Position numbers and translations under genes: made by a program
The notes under the pieces: generated by a model
The model's database searches: none
Told to the model about the DNA's origin: nothing
What the model saw: only the letters and a program-made list of their open reading frames with translations
Origin: SICB01 sp037132395
GTDB taxonomy: Bacteria > Patescibacteriota > Saccharimonadia > CAILAD01 > BJGX01
DNA: 15,477 nt
Direction of reading: 5' to 3'
Assembly: GCA_037132395.1 (NCBI GenBank)
Contig: JBAXPC010000013.1
Location: 1 to 15,477 of the forward strand
Shown: positions 1-6,145 of the stretch, in pieces
Numbering within the stretch: position 1 is the stretch's first letter
Layout of the letters: each line of letters begins with the position of its first letter

Positions 1-1140
1 GATTTTGCCCGTGGCAACAACATTGCCGCCGGTGGTCTGGAGCCAAGGGTGAAGAATTGGAAATACAATTCCGCCGCCGCAAGTGTTTGCCCCGCCGAAG
101 GTTATATTCGGCATTGTTAATTCATTAATTTTGGGTGTAACCGTATGCACCAAGCCGTCGTGAAATAGCAAACCAAGCTCTGTTTTGATATTGTACGGAG
201 TGGTGGCATTAGTTGCGTATCCCAGTGCTTTTAGGTAAGCATTATAGTCGGTGTTTAGGACATTTCCGACTACAGTTTGCTTTAGTATGCCTCCTTCGTA
301 GATACCAATCGATGGCGCGCTGCCTTGGGCATCTTTATCGATACCCGAGCCCGTGAAGTAATTTTTGCCAGCTTCTGTTGTACAGGTTAGGGTGCCGGCT
401 GATACTAGCTTTTTCCAATCTGCCCTAACTGCTATATCAACACAGCTATCATATGGGGAAGCTGAATTAAGCGGGTGTGCGAAATTGTCTAGCCCATCAG
501 CTATTGTAGAGTATTTAAAGTATTGGCACATTTGTGCCGTTTTTGTATATGAATAATTATTACTTCTATAATTTGACCAGTCCGGTATCGTAAAGGTCTG
601 ATTATAGCTTTTTTTCTCAGGAGAATAAGCCCAGTTAGGGTCGTTTGCCGCTCTTATGACCGCATCAAAAGCAGTTGTCACGCAAGCAGCATTTGTTCCA
701 GATGGTGGGCATTTTAAATCACTTGGCGGCGCATATGCTGGGCTGCTCCCTACGTACTTTACGCAGTCAGTAGCTGTACCATTTAAGCCATAGTAACCAG
801 AGACAGGACAAATACTAGGTGGGCCATAAACTGCATACGCCCTAGTGTAATCGCCATCGTACTGACAACGAGCCCATTCTAGGTTGACCGTATAGGTAAA
901 TGTTCCAGTTGTGACATTAAAACCCAAATTTGTAATATTTACAGCAAAACCGACAAAAGCATTTTGATTTACGGAAGGATTAAACGTTCCGCCACAATAA
1001 GCTCGATTTGTTGTTGGCGATGCAGATTTGTTTGTTACTACCCATTCGGCTGCATTGGCGGTTTTATGCATAGCAAAAAATATACTACTAGAAAGCACAA
1101 TAAATAATAATATTGAGAGTAGCTTATTTGACCTTTTCAA
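1..1140 (-). CDS. Secreted cysteine-rich protein of unknown function (3' end beyond window)
   Basis: The frame is open from a TTG at 1140-1138 to the left edge (380 codons, no stop), so the C-terminus is missing. I chose TTG because it gives a clear signal peptide: Lys/Arg at residues 2-6, a hydrophobic core at about 7-23 and an Ala-Asn-Ala cleavage site near residue 30. An AAAGGGA ribosome-binding site lies 9 nt upstream. The first ATG, at residue 24, would destroy the signal. The mature part is rich in Thr, Asn, Tyr and Gly and has ten cysteines in the visible part, which suits disulfide bonding outside the cell. The visible end has a Pro-Trp-Leu-Gln-Thr-x-Gly-Gly-Asn-Val motif, which resembles a recurrent motif I recall from CPR surface proteins. 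The TTG overlaps the TGA of the upstream gene, so the two are probably translationally coupled. I do not recognise a catalytic domain. Confidence 0.8.
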   Translation of the reverse strand, partial: MKRSNKLLSILLFIVLSSSIFFAMHKTANAAEWVVTNKSASPTTNRAYCGGTFNPSVNQNAFVGFAVNITNLGFNVTTGTFTYTVNLEWARCQYDGDYTRAYAVYGPPSICPVSGYYGLNGTATDCVKYVGSSPAYAPPSDLKCPPSGTNAACVTTAFDAVIRAANDPNWAYSPEKKSYNQTFTIPDWSNYRSNNYSYTKTAQMCQYFKYSTIADGLDNFAHPLNSASPYDSCVDIAVRADWKKLVSAGTLTCTTEAGKNYFTGSGIDKDAQGSAPSIGIYEGGILKQTVVGNVLNTDYNAYLKALGYATNATTPYNIKTELGLLFHDGLVHTVTPKINELTMPNITFGGANTCGGGIVFPILHPWLQTTGGNVVATGKI

Positions 1141-1709
1141 TTGACTACATCCCTTTGCTCTGCTGGCTTTGCCGATTGCTGCATGGCTGACTTATATATT
1201 TCATCTCTAGTTTTTTGGTTTATTGCATAGCTATTGTTGTCGATATTAACTCCACCTGCTTTGGCGCCTTCTAACAATGCAAGGTACTGAAGTGTCTGAG
1301 CAAAAGAACCTACCTTATTGACGTATAGTAGGGTCGTGTAGGCGTCGTCTACTTTAGCTTTATCCCAGGTTGATGGGTTGGTATTTGTAGTATTTTGTAA
1401 AGAGACGCCATATGCCTGGGAGTACTTCTCTACAAGGTATTCCGTTGTTACTGCTGTGCCATCCGTACCCAGCATATCATTTTTATATTGTGCCTCACTA
1501 GTACCAATAAGAGTTTTAGATTTTTGACTACTATTTTGACCACTATGATAGTATTTGTAGCCTAAATAGCCACCAGCTACTAAGGCTATGGAAATAATCA
1601 ACAGCGCAAAAAGCTTAATGCCCTTAATGGGATTTTTGGGCTTACTGGCATCCATTGTTCGGGTGCTCTCGTTGCCCTTAGCGTGTTCTGGATTTATATG
1701 TTGCTCCAT
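1137..1709 (-). CDS. Membrane-anchored protein of unknown function
   Basis: A 190-residue protein with a polar N-terminus of about 28 residues, one hydrophobic segment at about residues 31-51 and a C-terminal domain of about 135 residues. This suggests a single-pass protein with most of its mass outside the membrane. The C-terminal part is rich in Tyr, Thr, Asn and Lys and is probably helical; I see no known motif. A longer frame starts at ATG 1766-1764, but a TATAAT box at 1755-1760 lies inside that extension. The transcript would therefore begin after that codon, and I prefer ATG 1709-1707. The ribosome-binding site for that start (GAGG) is about 17 nt away, so the start is not certain. The gene ends in a 4-nt overlap with the secreted-protein gene, and the two probably work as a pair at the cell surface. 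Confidence 0.75.
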   Translation of the reverse strand: MEQHINPEHAKGNESTRTMDASKPKNPIKGIKLFALLIISIALVAGGYLGYKYYHSGQNSSQKSKTLIGTSEAQYKNDMLGTDGTAVTTEYLVEKYSQAYGVSLQNTTNTNPSTWDKAKVDDAYTTLLYVNKVGSFAQTLQYLALLEGAKAGGVNIDNNSYAINQKTRDEIYKSAMQQSAKPAEQRDVVN

Positions 1710-1754
1710 TATTTTTTTTAAGCGACCCTCTTTTAATAATGATTTATGGTTATG

Positions 1755-1760
1755 ATTATA
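1755..1760 (-). promoter_or_regulatory. -10 box for the surface-protein operon
   Basis: A perfect TATAAT on the minus strand, with transcription predicted to begin near 1748, about 39 nt before the chosen ATG at 1709. The matching -35 region is poor. The box stands back to back with the ychF promoter. Confidence 0.5.
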
Positions 1761-1786
1761 CCCCATATGCTTAAAAACTTACAGCT

Positions 1787-1815
1787 TTGGCAGCTACAGC
1801 AAGAACTGGTATAAT
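1787..1815 (+). promoter_or_regulatory. ychF promoter (TTGGCA-17-TATAAT, extended -10)
   Basis: The -35 element TTGGCA is at 1787-1792. After a 17-nt spacer comes a perfect TATAAT at 1810-1815, preceded by TGG (extended -10). The predicted start near 1822 leaves a leader of about 19 nt before the ATG at 1841. That leader contains GGAAGAG as ribosome-binding site. Confidence 0.75.
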
Positions 1816-1840
1816 TACATCTTATGGAAGAGTACAAACT

Positions 1841-2917
1841 ATGTCGTTAAGTATCGGAATCGTGGGGCTGCCAAATGTTGGAAAGTCCACCCTATTTAAT
1901 GCACTAACCAAAAACCGAGTATTGGCGGCAAATTATCCATTTGCCACAATTGAGCCCAATGTTGGTGTGGTTAATGTACCAGACGAACGAATAGTAAAAC
2001 TCTCAGAGATTAGCAAAAGTGCCAAGACCGTACCGGCGAGCTGCAGCTTTGTGGATATCGCCGGGATCGTCAAGGGCGCTAGCGAAGGCGCCGGGCTGGG
2101 TAATAAGTTTTTGAGCCACATCCGCGAAAATAATGTGATTGTACAGCTCGTGAGGGCTTTTGAAAACGACGATATTGTGCATGTTGAGGGGCATATTGAC
2201 CCAACGCGCGACATCGATATTATTCGCACCGAGCTGTGCCTAGCCGATATTGTGTCGGTTCAGAGTCGGCTGGCGCGCACCGAAAAAGAGCTCAAAACCA
2301 ACCCCAAGCTGGGCGATATGCTGCAGGCTCTCAAAAAAGCTGAGTCGCTCTTAGACCAAACCGAGCTGCTATCGGAACACGCCGATGAGCTCGATTTGGA
2401 CGTCATCAAAGACCTCCAGCTGCTGACCGCCAAGAAGTTTATTTATGTATTCAATATCGCTGAAGACGACTTGGGCAATGGCGAGTTTCAGGCTAAATTG
2501 GCCGAGCTCGTTGCCCCCAACCCAAGCGTATTTTTGAGCGCCGAGACCGAAGCTCAGCTAATGGACCTACCGACGAGTGAGGCCAATGAACTGCTAGAGG
2601 CGTTGGGCCAAAAAGAATCGGGCTTAGATAGCCTAGTCAGGCTGGGGTACGAAACACTCGGCTTTATTAGCTACTTCACCAGTGGCGAGCAAGAGTCGCG
2701 TGCCTGGACAATCCGCCGGGGCACACTCGCACCACAGGCAGCCGGCGTAATACATGGGGATTTCGAGAAAGGCTTTATAAAAGCCGAGGTGGTAAGCTCT
2801 GAGGATTTTATTGCCCTTGGCGGCTGGGTTGGTGCTGGCGAAGCGGGTAAGACCCGAATAGAAGGTAAAGATTACGAGTTCAAAGACGGCGATGTGACTG
2901 TCTTTAGGCACAACTAA
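1841..2917 (+). CDS. ychF: Redox-regulated ATPase YchF (OLA1/Obg family)
   Basis: YchF is a ribosome-associated P-loop ATPase of the Obg/TRAFAC group, linked to translation and stress responses. At 358 residues it is close to the usual length. Visible motifs are the P-loop GLPNVGKST (residues 9-17), the family block NYPFATIEPNVGVV (31-44), the switch II motif DIAG followed by GASEGAGLGN (72-89), and Asn-Ile-Ala-Glu at 205-208 in place of the GTPase NKxD. That substitution is the hallmark of ATP preference in this family. The C-terminal TGS-like domain (about 276-357) has the typical AWTI, PQAAGVIH and GKDY stretches. The ATG at 1841 is chosen over an in-frame TTG at 1787 because the TTG is part of the promoter's -35 element. 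The gene is transcribed alone and converges on efp. Confidence 0.97.
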   Translation: MSLSIGIVGLPNVGKSTLFNALTKNRVLAANYPFATIEPNVGVVNVPDERIVKLSEISKSAKTVPASCSFVDIAGIVKGASEGAGLGNKFLSHIRENNVIVQLVRAFENDDIVHVEGHIDPTRDIDIIRTELCLADIVSVQSRLARTEKELKTNPKLGDMLQALKKAESLLDQTELLSEHADELDLDVIKDLQLLTAKKFIYVFNIAEDDLGNGEFQAKLAELVAPNPSVFLSAETEAQLMDLPTSEANELLEALGQKESGLDSLVRLGYETLGFISYFTSGEQESRAWTIRRGTLAPQAAGVIHGDFEKGFIKAEVVSSEDFIALGGWVGAGEAGKTRIEGKDYEFKDGDVTVFRHN

Positions 2918-2999
2918 AATAATTTTAGGATTTTTTCGGTTTCAAAGTTTTCGAAGGTTTCGTGGCTTTTGTATATGAGCTACCAAATACGATATAACA

Positions 3000-3034
3000 A
3001 AAAAACAGAGCAACTAGTACCTGCTCTGTTTTTT
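3000..3034. terminator. Bidirectional intrinsic terminator between ychF and efp
   Basis: A perfect 12-13 bp stem, AAAAACAGAGCA (3001-3012) against TGCTCTGTTTTT (3022-3033), with a 9-nt loop. The A-run and T-run at the stem ends give a U-tract on both strands, so it can end both convergent transcripts. Confidence 0.9.
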
Positions 3035-3044
3035 GTTAATCAGC

Positions 3045-3605
3045 TTATTTGGCTCGTTCGATATACGTCGCGCTACGGGTATCGACCTTTATAATGTCGC
3101 CCTCTTTAATAAACTGCGGGGCCTGAATATTTAGCCCAGTTTCGAGTGTTACTTCTTTGGTGCTAGCACTCGAGCTGTTGCCTTTGTCTGCACCTGGAGC
3201 GCTAATAACCTTGAGGGTGACATTTTTGGGCCACTCGAAGCCGATTATCTTATCGTCGTATGTTAGGGCGTCGATAGTGCCACCCTCGATGATATACTTT
3301 GGGATATTTTCGTCAACCGAGAGGTCGAGCTCGATAGTTTCGTAGCTGGTTTGATCCATAACGCTAATTCTGCCACCGACACCATATAGGTACTGTACGC
3401 TCTGGCGGCCAATTTCGGCAGGCTTGACCTTCTCGACATTTTTGAAGGTCTTATCGATAACCTGACCAGTGATGAGGTTTTTTAGCTTGGTATTAACGAT
3501 GCTACCGCCGCGCCCCATCTGCTTTTGGGCGTACTCGAGCACCTTATATGGCACACCATCGATATCGATTAGTGTGTCCTTGCGCAAATCTGTTACTCCG
3601 TACAT
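3045..3605 (-). CDS. efp: Translation elongation factor P
   Basis: EF-P binds between the P and E sites and relieves ribosomes stalled on proline runs. The 186 residues fit the family (about 185-190). The N-terminal KOW-like domain covers about residues 1-63, the first OB domain about 64-125 and the C-terminal OB domain about 128-186; the last contains the signature GDIIKVDTRSATYIERAK. The tip of the loop that reaches the peptidyl-transferase centre reads Gln-Met-Gly-Arg32-Gly-Gly, so the position that is Lys34 in E. coli is Arg and the usual preceding Pro is Met. Arg is the rhamnosylated residue in EarP-type EF-P; whether this one is modified cannot be seen. The gene starts 6 nt after the rpsR stop, with AGG as a short ribosome-binding site, and is the last gene of the rpsF operon. 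Confidence 0.97.
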   Translation of the reverse strand: MYGVTDLRKDTLIDIDGVPYKVLEYAQKQMGRGGSIVNTKLKNLITGQVIDKTFKNVEKVKPAEIGRQSVQYLYGVGGRISVMDQTSYETIELDLSVDENIPKYIIEGGTIDALTYDDKIIGFEWPKNVTLKVISAPGADKGNSSSASTKEVTLETGLNIQAPQFIKEGDIIKVDTRSATYIERAK

Positions 3606-3611
3606 ATTTGC

Positions 3612-3830
3612 CTACTTAACAACGAATGGTAAAAGCCCTAAGTGCCGGGCGCGCTTTAGTGCAACCGCGAGCATTCGTTGGTGTTTCATGCTAGCGCCTG
3701 TCTTTTTGCGGGTGTCGATTTTGCCGACGCTATTTAGATACTTTTGTAGTGTCTTGACGTCTTTATAATCGAAGTTATTGATATCTTCGCTGTATATTTT
3801 GTTCTGCTTGGTTTTGTAAAATTCTGCCAT
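3612..3830 (-). CDS. rpsR: 30S ribosomal protein S18
   Basis: S18 binds S6 and the central domain of 16S rRNA on the small-subunit platform. The 72 residues match the family. The conserved core is visible: DYKDVKTLQKYLNSVGKI (about 21-38), then the Arg/Lys-rich segment TRKKTGASMKHQRMLAVALKRARHLGLLPF. There is no zinc-binding cysteine pair. The gene lies between ssb (14-nt gap) and efp (6-nt gap). The ribosome-binding site is weak (AAAGAAAGAAA), suggesting reliance on translation of the upstream gene. Confidence 0.97.
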   Translation of the reverse strand: MAEFYKTKQNKIYSEDINNFDYKDVKTLQKYLNSVGKIDTRKKTGASMKHQRMLAVALKRARHLGLLPFVVK

Positions 3831-3844
3831 AGTAGTTTCTTTCT

Positions 3845-4309
3845 TTAGAACGGTATGTCGTCTAGGTTAATTTCGCCTTCGCCCATGTCATCGACAGGTG
3901 CTTCGTCGGCTTTAGTTGGTTTGGTAGTTGGATTAGATTTGGGTGCTTCGGGGGTAGTATAATCGCCACCTTCGGCTTGTCCGCCAACAAAATTGATGTC
4001 ACTGGCGACAATCTCGGTGCGTTGCCTTTTGGATCCGTCTTCGGCTTCCCAGCTCTGGGTTTGGAGTCGGCCTACAACAAGTGCTTTGCGGCCTTTTTTG
4101 AGGTAGGTATTGACGAGTTCGCCGAGTTTGCCCCAGGCAACTACATTGTGGTACTCAACGGCTTCCTTTTTTTCGCCACTTTGGTCCTGCCAGCTACGGT
4201 TGGTTGCAATACTAAACGATGTAACATTTTGGCCACCCGGAGTGGTGCGCATTTCTGGGTCGCGGGTCAGGTTACCCATAACTATTGCTTGGTTAAAATC
4301 TTTTGCCAT
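3845..4309 (-). CDS. ssb: Single-stranded DNA-binding protein
   Basis: SSB coats single-stranded DNA in replication, repair and recombination and recruits partners through its C-terminal tip. Of 154 residues, about 1-110 form the OB fold (starting with FNQAIVMGNLTRDPEMRTTP, with VEYHNVVAWGKLGE and GRLQTQSWEAEDG). A Pro/Thr/Lys-rich linker follows, then an acidic tail ending in Asp-Asp-Ile-Pro-Phe, the canonical partner-binding tip. The start is 2 nt after the rpsF stop, which favours translational coupling. Its position between rpsF and rpsR is the order common in bacteria. Confidence 0.97.
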   Translation of the reverse strand: MAKDFNQAIVMGNLTRDPEMRTTPGGQNVTSFSIATNRSWQDQSGEKKEAVEYHNVVAWGKLGELVNTYLKKGRKALVVGRLQTQSWEAEDGSKRQRTEIVASDINFVGGQAEGGDYTTPEAPKSNPTTKPTKADEAPVDDMGEGEINLDDIPF

Positions 4310-4311
4310 TA

Positions 4312-4704
4312 TTACTTTGCCTCGCTTTCCGCTAGTGGCTTCTCTGCCTTAGCAACCTCTGGCTTAGCTTGGGCGACTGGTTTGGTCTGGGTTGTTTTGC
4401 TGGGTACTGTGATATAGCGGATGTTCTCGAGTGATACCACAAGATAGCGCATTACCTCTTCGGTAATTCTTAGAACTTGGTTGATTTTGGTGACTTTTGA
4501 AGGGTCGATTGATATTTCGTAAATAACATAAATGCCCCAATCCTGTTTTTTGATGGTATAGGCCAGCTTGCGCTTGCCCCAATTGTCTTTTTTGTTGATT
4601 TTACCGCCGTTTTTAGTGAAAACAGCTTCGATTTTTTCTAATGTTGCGGGCAGATCAATTTCTAGATCTGGGTGCAAGACTATTGCAACTTCGTAATTGC
4701 GCAT
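4312..4704 (-). CDS. rpsF: 30S ribosomal protein S6
   Basis: S6 binds S18 on the 30S platform. The 130-residue product starts at ATG 4704-4702, which has a strong ribosome-binding site (AGAGGAG, 6 nt before the ATG). A longer in-frame start at 4734 adds 10 unrelated residues and is rejected. Residues 1-95 show the S6 fold: MRNYEVAIVLHPDL at the start, WGKRKLAYTIKKQDWGIYVIYEI in the centre, and a strand reading LRITEEVMRYLVV. Residues 96-130 are a Lys/Ala/Pro/Glu-rich tail with no obvious fold. It is the first gene of the rpsF-ssb-rpsR-efp operon. Confidence 0.96.
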   Translation of the reverse strand: MRNYEVAIVLHPDLEIDLPATLEKIEAVFTKNGGKINKKDNWGKRKLAYTIKKQDWGIYVIYEISIDPSKVTKINQVLRITEEVMRYLVVSLENIRYITVPSKTTQTKPVAQAKPEVAKAEKPLAESEAK

Positions 4705-4748
4705 TGAGTACTCCTCTCTTTGGCCCAATAGCATTACTGCTATATCGT

Positions 4749-4775
4749 CTCCGTCTGGTTTGTTATGAGTCGGAG
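4749..4775 (-). promoter_or_regulatory. Hairpin in the rpsF leader (possible S6:S18 autoregulatory site)
   Basis: In the mRNA sense, CUCCG (4775-4771) can pair with CGGAG (4753-4749), with two more pairs possible inside the 17-nt loop. It lies in the middle of the predicted leader. Leaders of rpsF operons in many bacteria bind the S6:S18 complex through a CCG-containing stem. The stem here is short and I cannot place the bulged CCG of that motif, so the assignment is tentative. Confidence 0.3.
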
Positions 4776-4804
4776 CAAAAAGGTTAATTAATTTGACTGC
4801 CGTT

Positions 4805-4833
4805 ATTGTAGCTTATTTTGGGGTATTGGTCAA
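4805..4833 (-). promoter_or_regulatory. rpsF operon promoter (TTGACC-17-TACAAT)
   Basis: On the minus strand TTGACC (4833-4828) is followed after exactly 17 nt by TACAAT (4810-4805). Each hexamer differs from consensus at one position. The predicted start near 4798 gives a leader of about 94 nt before the rpsF ATG. Confidence 0.8.
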
Positions 4834-4882
4834 GGATTCTAATCTGTTGACACTACCACAAGCAAAAAACCGCGCTAGCAGT

Positions 4883-4888
4883 TATAAT
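4883..4888 (+). promoter_or_regulatory. -10 box directly before the PRC-barrel gene (leaderless arrangement)
   Basis: A perfect TATAAT followed by only 7 nt before the ATG at 4896, so transcription would begin at or next to the A of the start codon. No good -35 is found at 16-18 nt. Confidence 0.6.
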
Positions 4889-4895
4889 AGGGCAA

Positions 4896-5423
4896 ATGCA
4901 AAAACTGATAACTTCTATAATTGGCAAAAACGTATTTAGTGTTCACGATGGCGCGGCTATCGCAGATGTCGTGGGTTGGCTTGTAAACAAGGATAATTTC
5001 AAGATAGAGCTTATAACGGTTACTACGAGAGATAGCAAAATAGAAAAGTATATTTTACCCGAAGACATACGACTATCGACCGACCGCCAGGTAATTATTA
5101 ACTCACAAGATGACATTACCGAAGCCAATGAGCTAGTGCGCCAAAGCGCAATGATTGCTAGCAAATACAGACTATTAGGCTCTAAGGTCGAGACACAATC
5201 GGGTAAAAAATTGGGTAAAGTCAAAGACTTTAGTTTTGACTATAATACTTTTTATATCGGCAAAATACATGTAGTGTCGCGGTTTCCAGAGAGAATTACA
5301 CGAGAGTCTTTTATAATCAACCGCTCGGCGGTGATTAAAGTGCAAGGTGACACAGTAATTATAAAAGATGCCCGAACAAAAGCTAAGGCTCAGCGGGCGG
5401 ATGCAAAAGTATTGCCTGCATAA
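4896..5423 (+). CDS. PRC-barrel domain protein
   Basis: The 175 residues contain two similar halves with the PRC-barrel pattern. The first is about 5-75 (IIGKNVFSVHDGAAIADVVG, then strands ending ILPEDIRLSTDRQVII). The second is about 93-155 (LLGSKVETQSGKKLGKVKDF, then IINRSAVIKVQGDTVIIKDA). PRC barrels are small beta domains found in RimM and in photosynthetic reaction-centre H subunits, and as stand-alone proteins; they usually mediate protein or RNA contacts. The C-terminal 15-20 residues are Lys/Ala-rich. There is no signal peptide or membrane segment. The family is clear but the specific role is unknown. The gene is divergent from rpsF and appears to start a leaderless mRNA. Confidence 0.85.
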   Translation: MQKLITSIIGKNVFSVHDGAAIADVVGWLVNKDNFKIELITVTTRDSKIEKYILPEDIRLSTDRQVIINSQDDITEANELVRQSAMIASKYRLLGSKVETQSGKKLGKVKDFSFDYNTFYIGKIHVVSRFPERITRESFIINRSAVIKVQGDTVIIKDARTKAKAQRADAKVLPA

Positions 5424-5456
5424 ACAAAAATAAACTATACTAGTATCAATAAATAA

Positions 5457-5537
5457 GTGGAGGCAGCTTTTCTGGTAGCAATAGTTTGGGTTATTTTGGC
5501 TCTGATAATTGTTAGACTAATTCTCAAAAAGACCTAG
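5457..5537 (+). CDS. Possible 26-residue single-pass membrane microprotein
   Basis: From GTG 5457-5459 the frame encodes Met-Glu-Ala-Ala-Phe, then an uninterrupted hydrophobic stretch (LVAIVWVILALIIV) followed by Arg-Leu-Ile-Leu-Lys-Lys-Thr and a TAG stop. This is a textbook short transmembrane helix with a positive C-terminal end. A candidate promoter, TTGCCT (5412-5417)-18-TATACT (5436-5441), would start transcription near 5448. A GGAGG motif at 5459-5463 sits after the GTG and 8 nt before a CTG, so a CTG start (21 residues) is also possible. The last 21 bases overlap the 3' end of recX on the other strand. It is short and could be chance. Confidence 0.3.
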   Translation: MEAAFLVAIVWVILALIIVRLILKKT

Positions 5538-6140
5538 CTCTTCGAGAGTTTTATTGACCAAACTGTAGCTATAACCCTGCCTAGACAGGTACTCGATAAG
5601 TTTTTGCTTGTTTTGGTACTTGGTTTGACGCATTTTTTTGGTAATTAGCTCGCCCAGCGATGCAATTTGGGCCGTCTCATCGAGTTGCGAGAGTACTTCG
5701 GTGATGATGTCTTTGTCGATACCCTTTTTTATTAGTTCGAGCCGCAAAACGCTGGTAGATTTTGGTTTAAGAAGTAAGCGGTTTCTAACCCACATTGCGG
5801 CAAAGTCTTGGTCGTTGAGGTAGTTTTGCTCAATTAGCCTTGTGATTGTAGTATCGGCATCCTCAATGCTAAAGTCTTTGCGGATGGTCAGGTAATCTTT
5901 GACTTCCTTGATGCTACGAGGCCGCAGGGCCAAATAGCGTAAGGCGAAATTGTAGCTTTTAGATTTGGCCTGAGCGCCCCGGAGCTCGTTGAGTAAGCCT
6001 GGCGTAAGGACTTGGTCGACTCGCAGGCCGAATACTGTCAGATCGAGCTCGGATAGTGCCAGCGTGTACTTTCCGTCGACAAAGATATTGTAATATCCCT
6101 GGCGCTTTTTTTGTGGAGATATCTTGGTAATTACGGCCAT
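5517..6140 (-). CDS. recX: Regulatory protein RecX
   Basis: RecX binds RecA filaments and limits their growth and recombinase activity. The 207-residue product has the family's three-helix repeats: ALRYLALRPRSIKEVKDYLTI (about 66-86), LIEQNYLNDQDFAAMWVRNRL (about 102-122), and LRLELIKKGIDKDIITEVL followed by KLIEYLSRQGYSYSLVNKTLEEL near the C-terminus. An N-terminal segment of about 60 residues (ITKISPQKKRQGYYNIFVDGKY) matches the usual extra N-terminal domain of longer RecX proteins. It starts 5 nt after the recA stop without a clear ribosome-binding site, so translational coupling with recA is likely. Its 3' end overlaps the possible microprotein on the opposite strand. Confidence 0.93.
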   Translation of the reverse strand: MAVITKISPQKKRQGYYNIFVDGKYTLALSELDLTVFGLRVDQVLTPGLLNELRGAQAKSKSYNFALRYLALRPRSIKEVKDYLTIRKDFSIEDADTTITRLIEQNYLNDQDFAAMWVRNRLLLKPKSTSVLRLELIKKGIDKDIITEVLSQLDETAQIASLGELITKKMRQTKYQNKQKLIEYLSRQGYSYSLVNKTLEELGLFEN

Positions 6141-6145
6141 TAGAG

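Noticed and set aside
365..556. Plus-strand open frame of 63 codons
   Set aside because: It lies antisense inside the secreted-protein gene, has no recognisable features, and the minus frame is open over the whole region with a signal peptide.
1787..1840. N-terminal extension of YchF from a TTG
   Set aside because: The TTG is the -35 element of the ychF promoter and the extension is not part of the family; the ATG at 1841 has a proper ribosome-binding site.
3977..4417. 146-codon plus-strand frame
   Set aside because: It runs antisense across ssb and the end of rpsF, both clear genes.
4847..4852. TTGACA as -35 of the PRC-barrel gene
   Set aside because: It is 30 nt from the TATAAT at 4883, and no -10-like hexamer lies at 16-18 nt.
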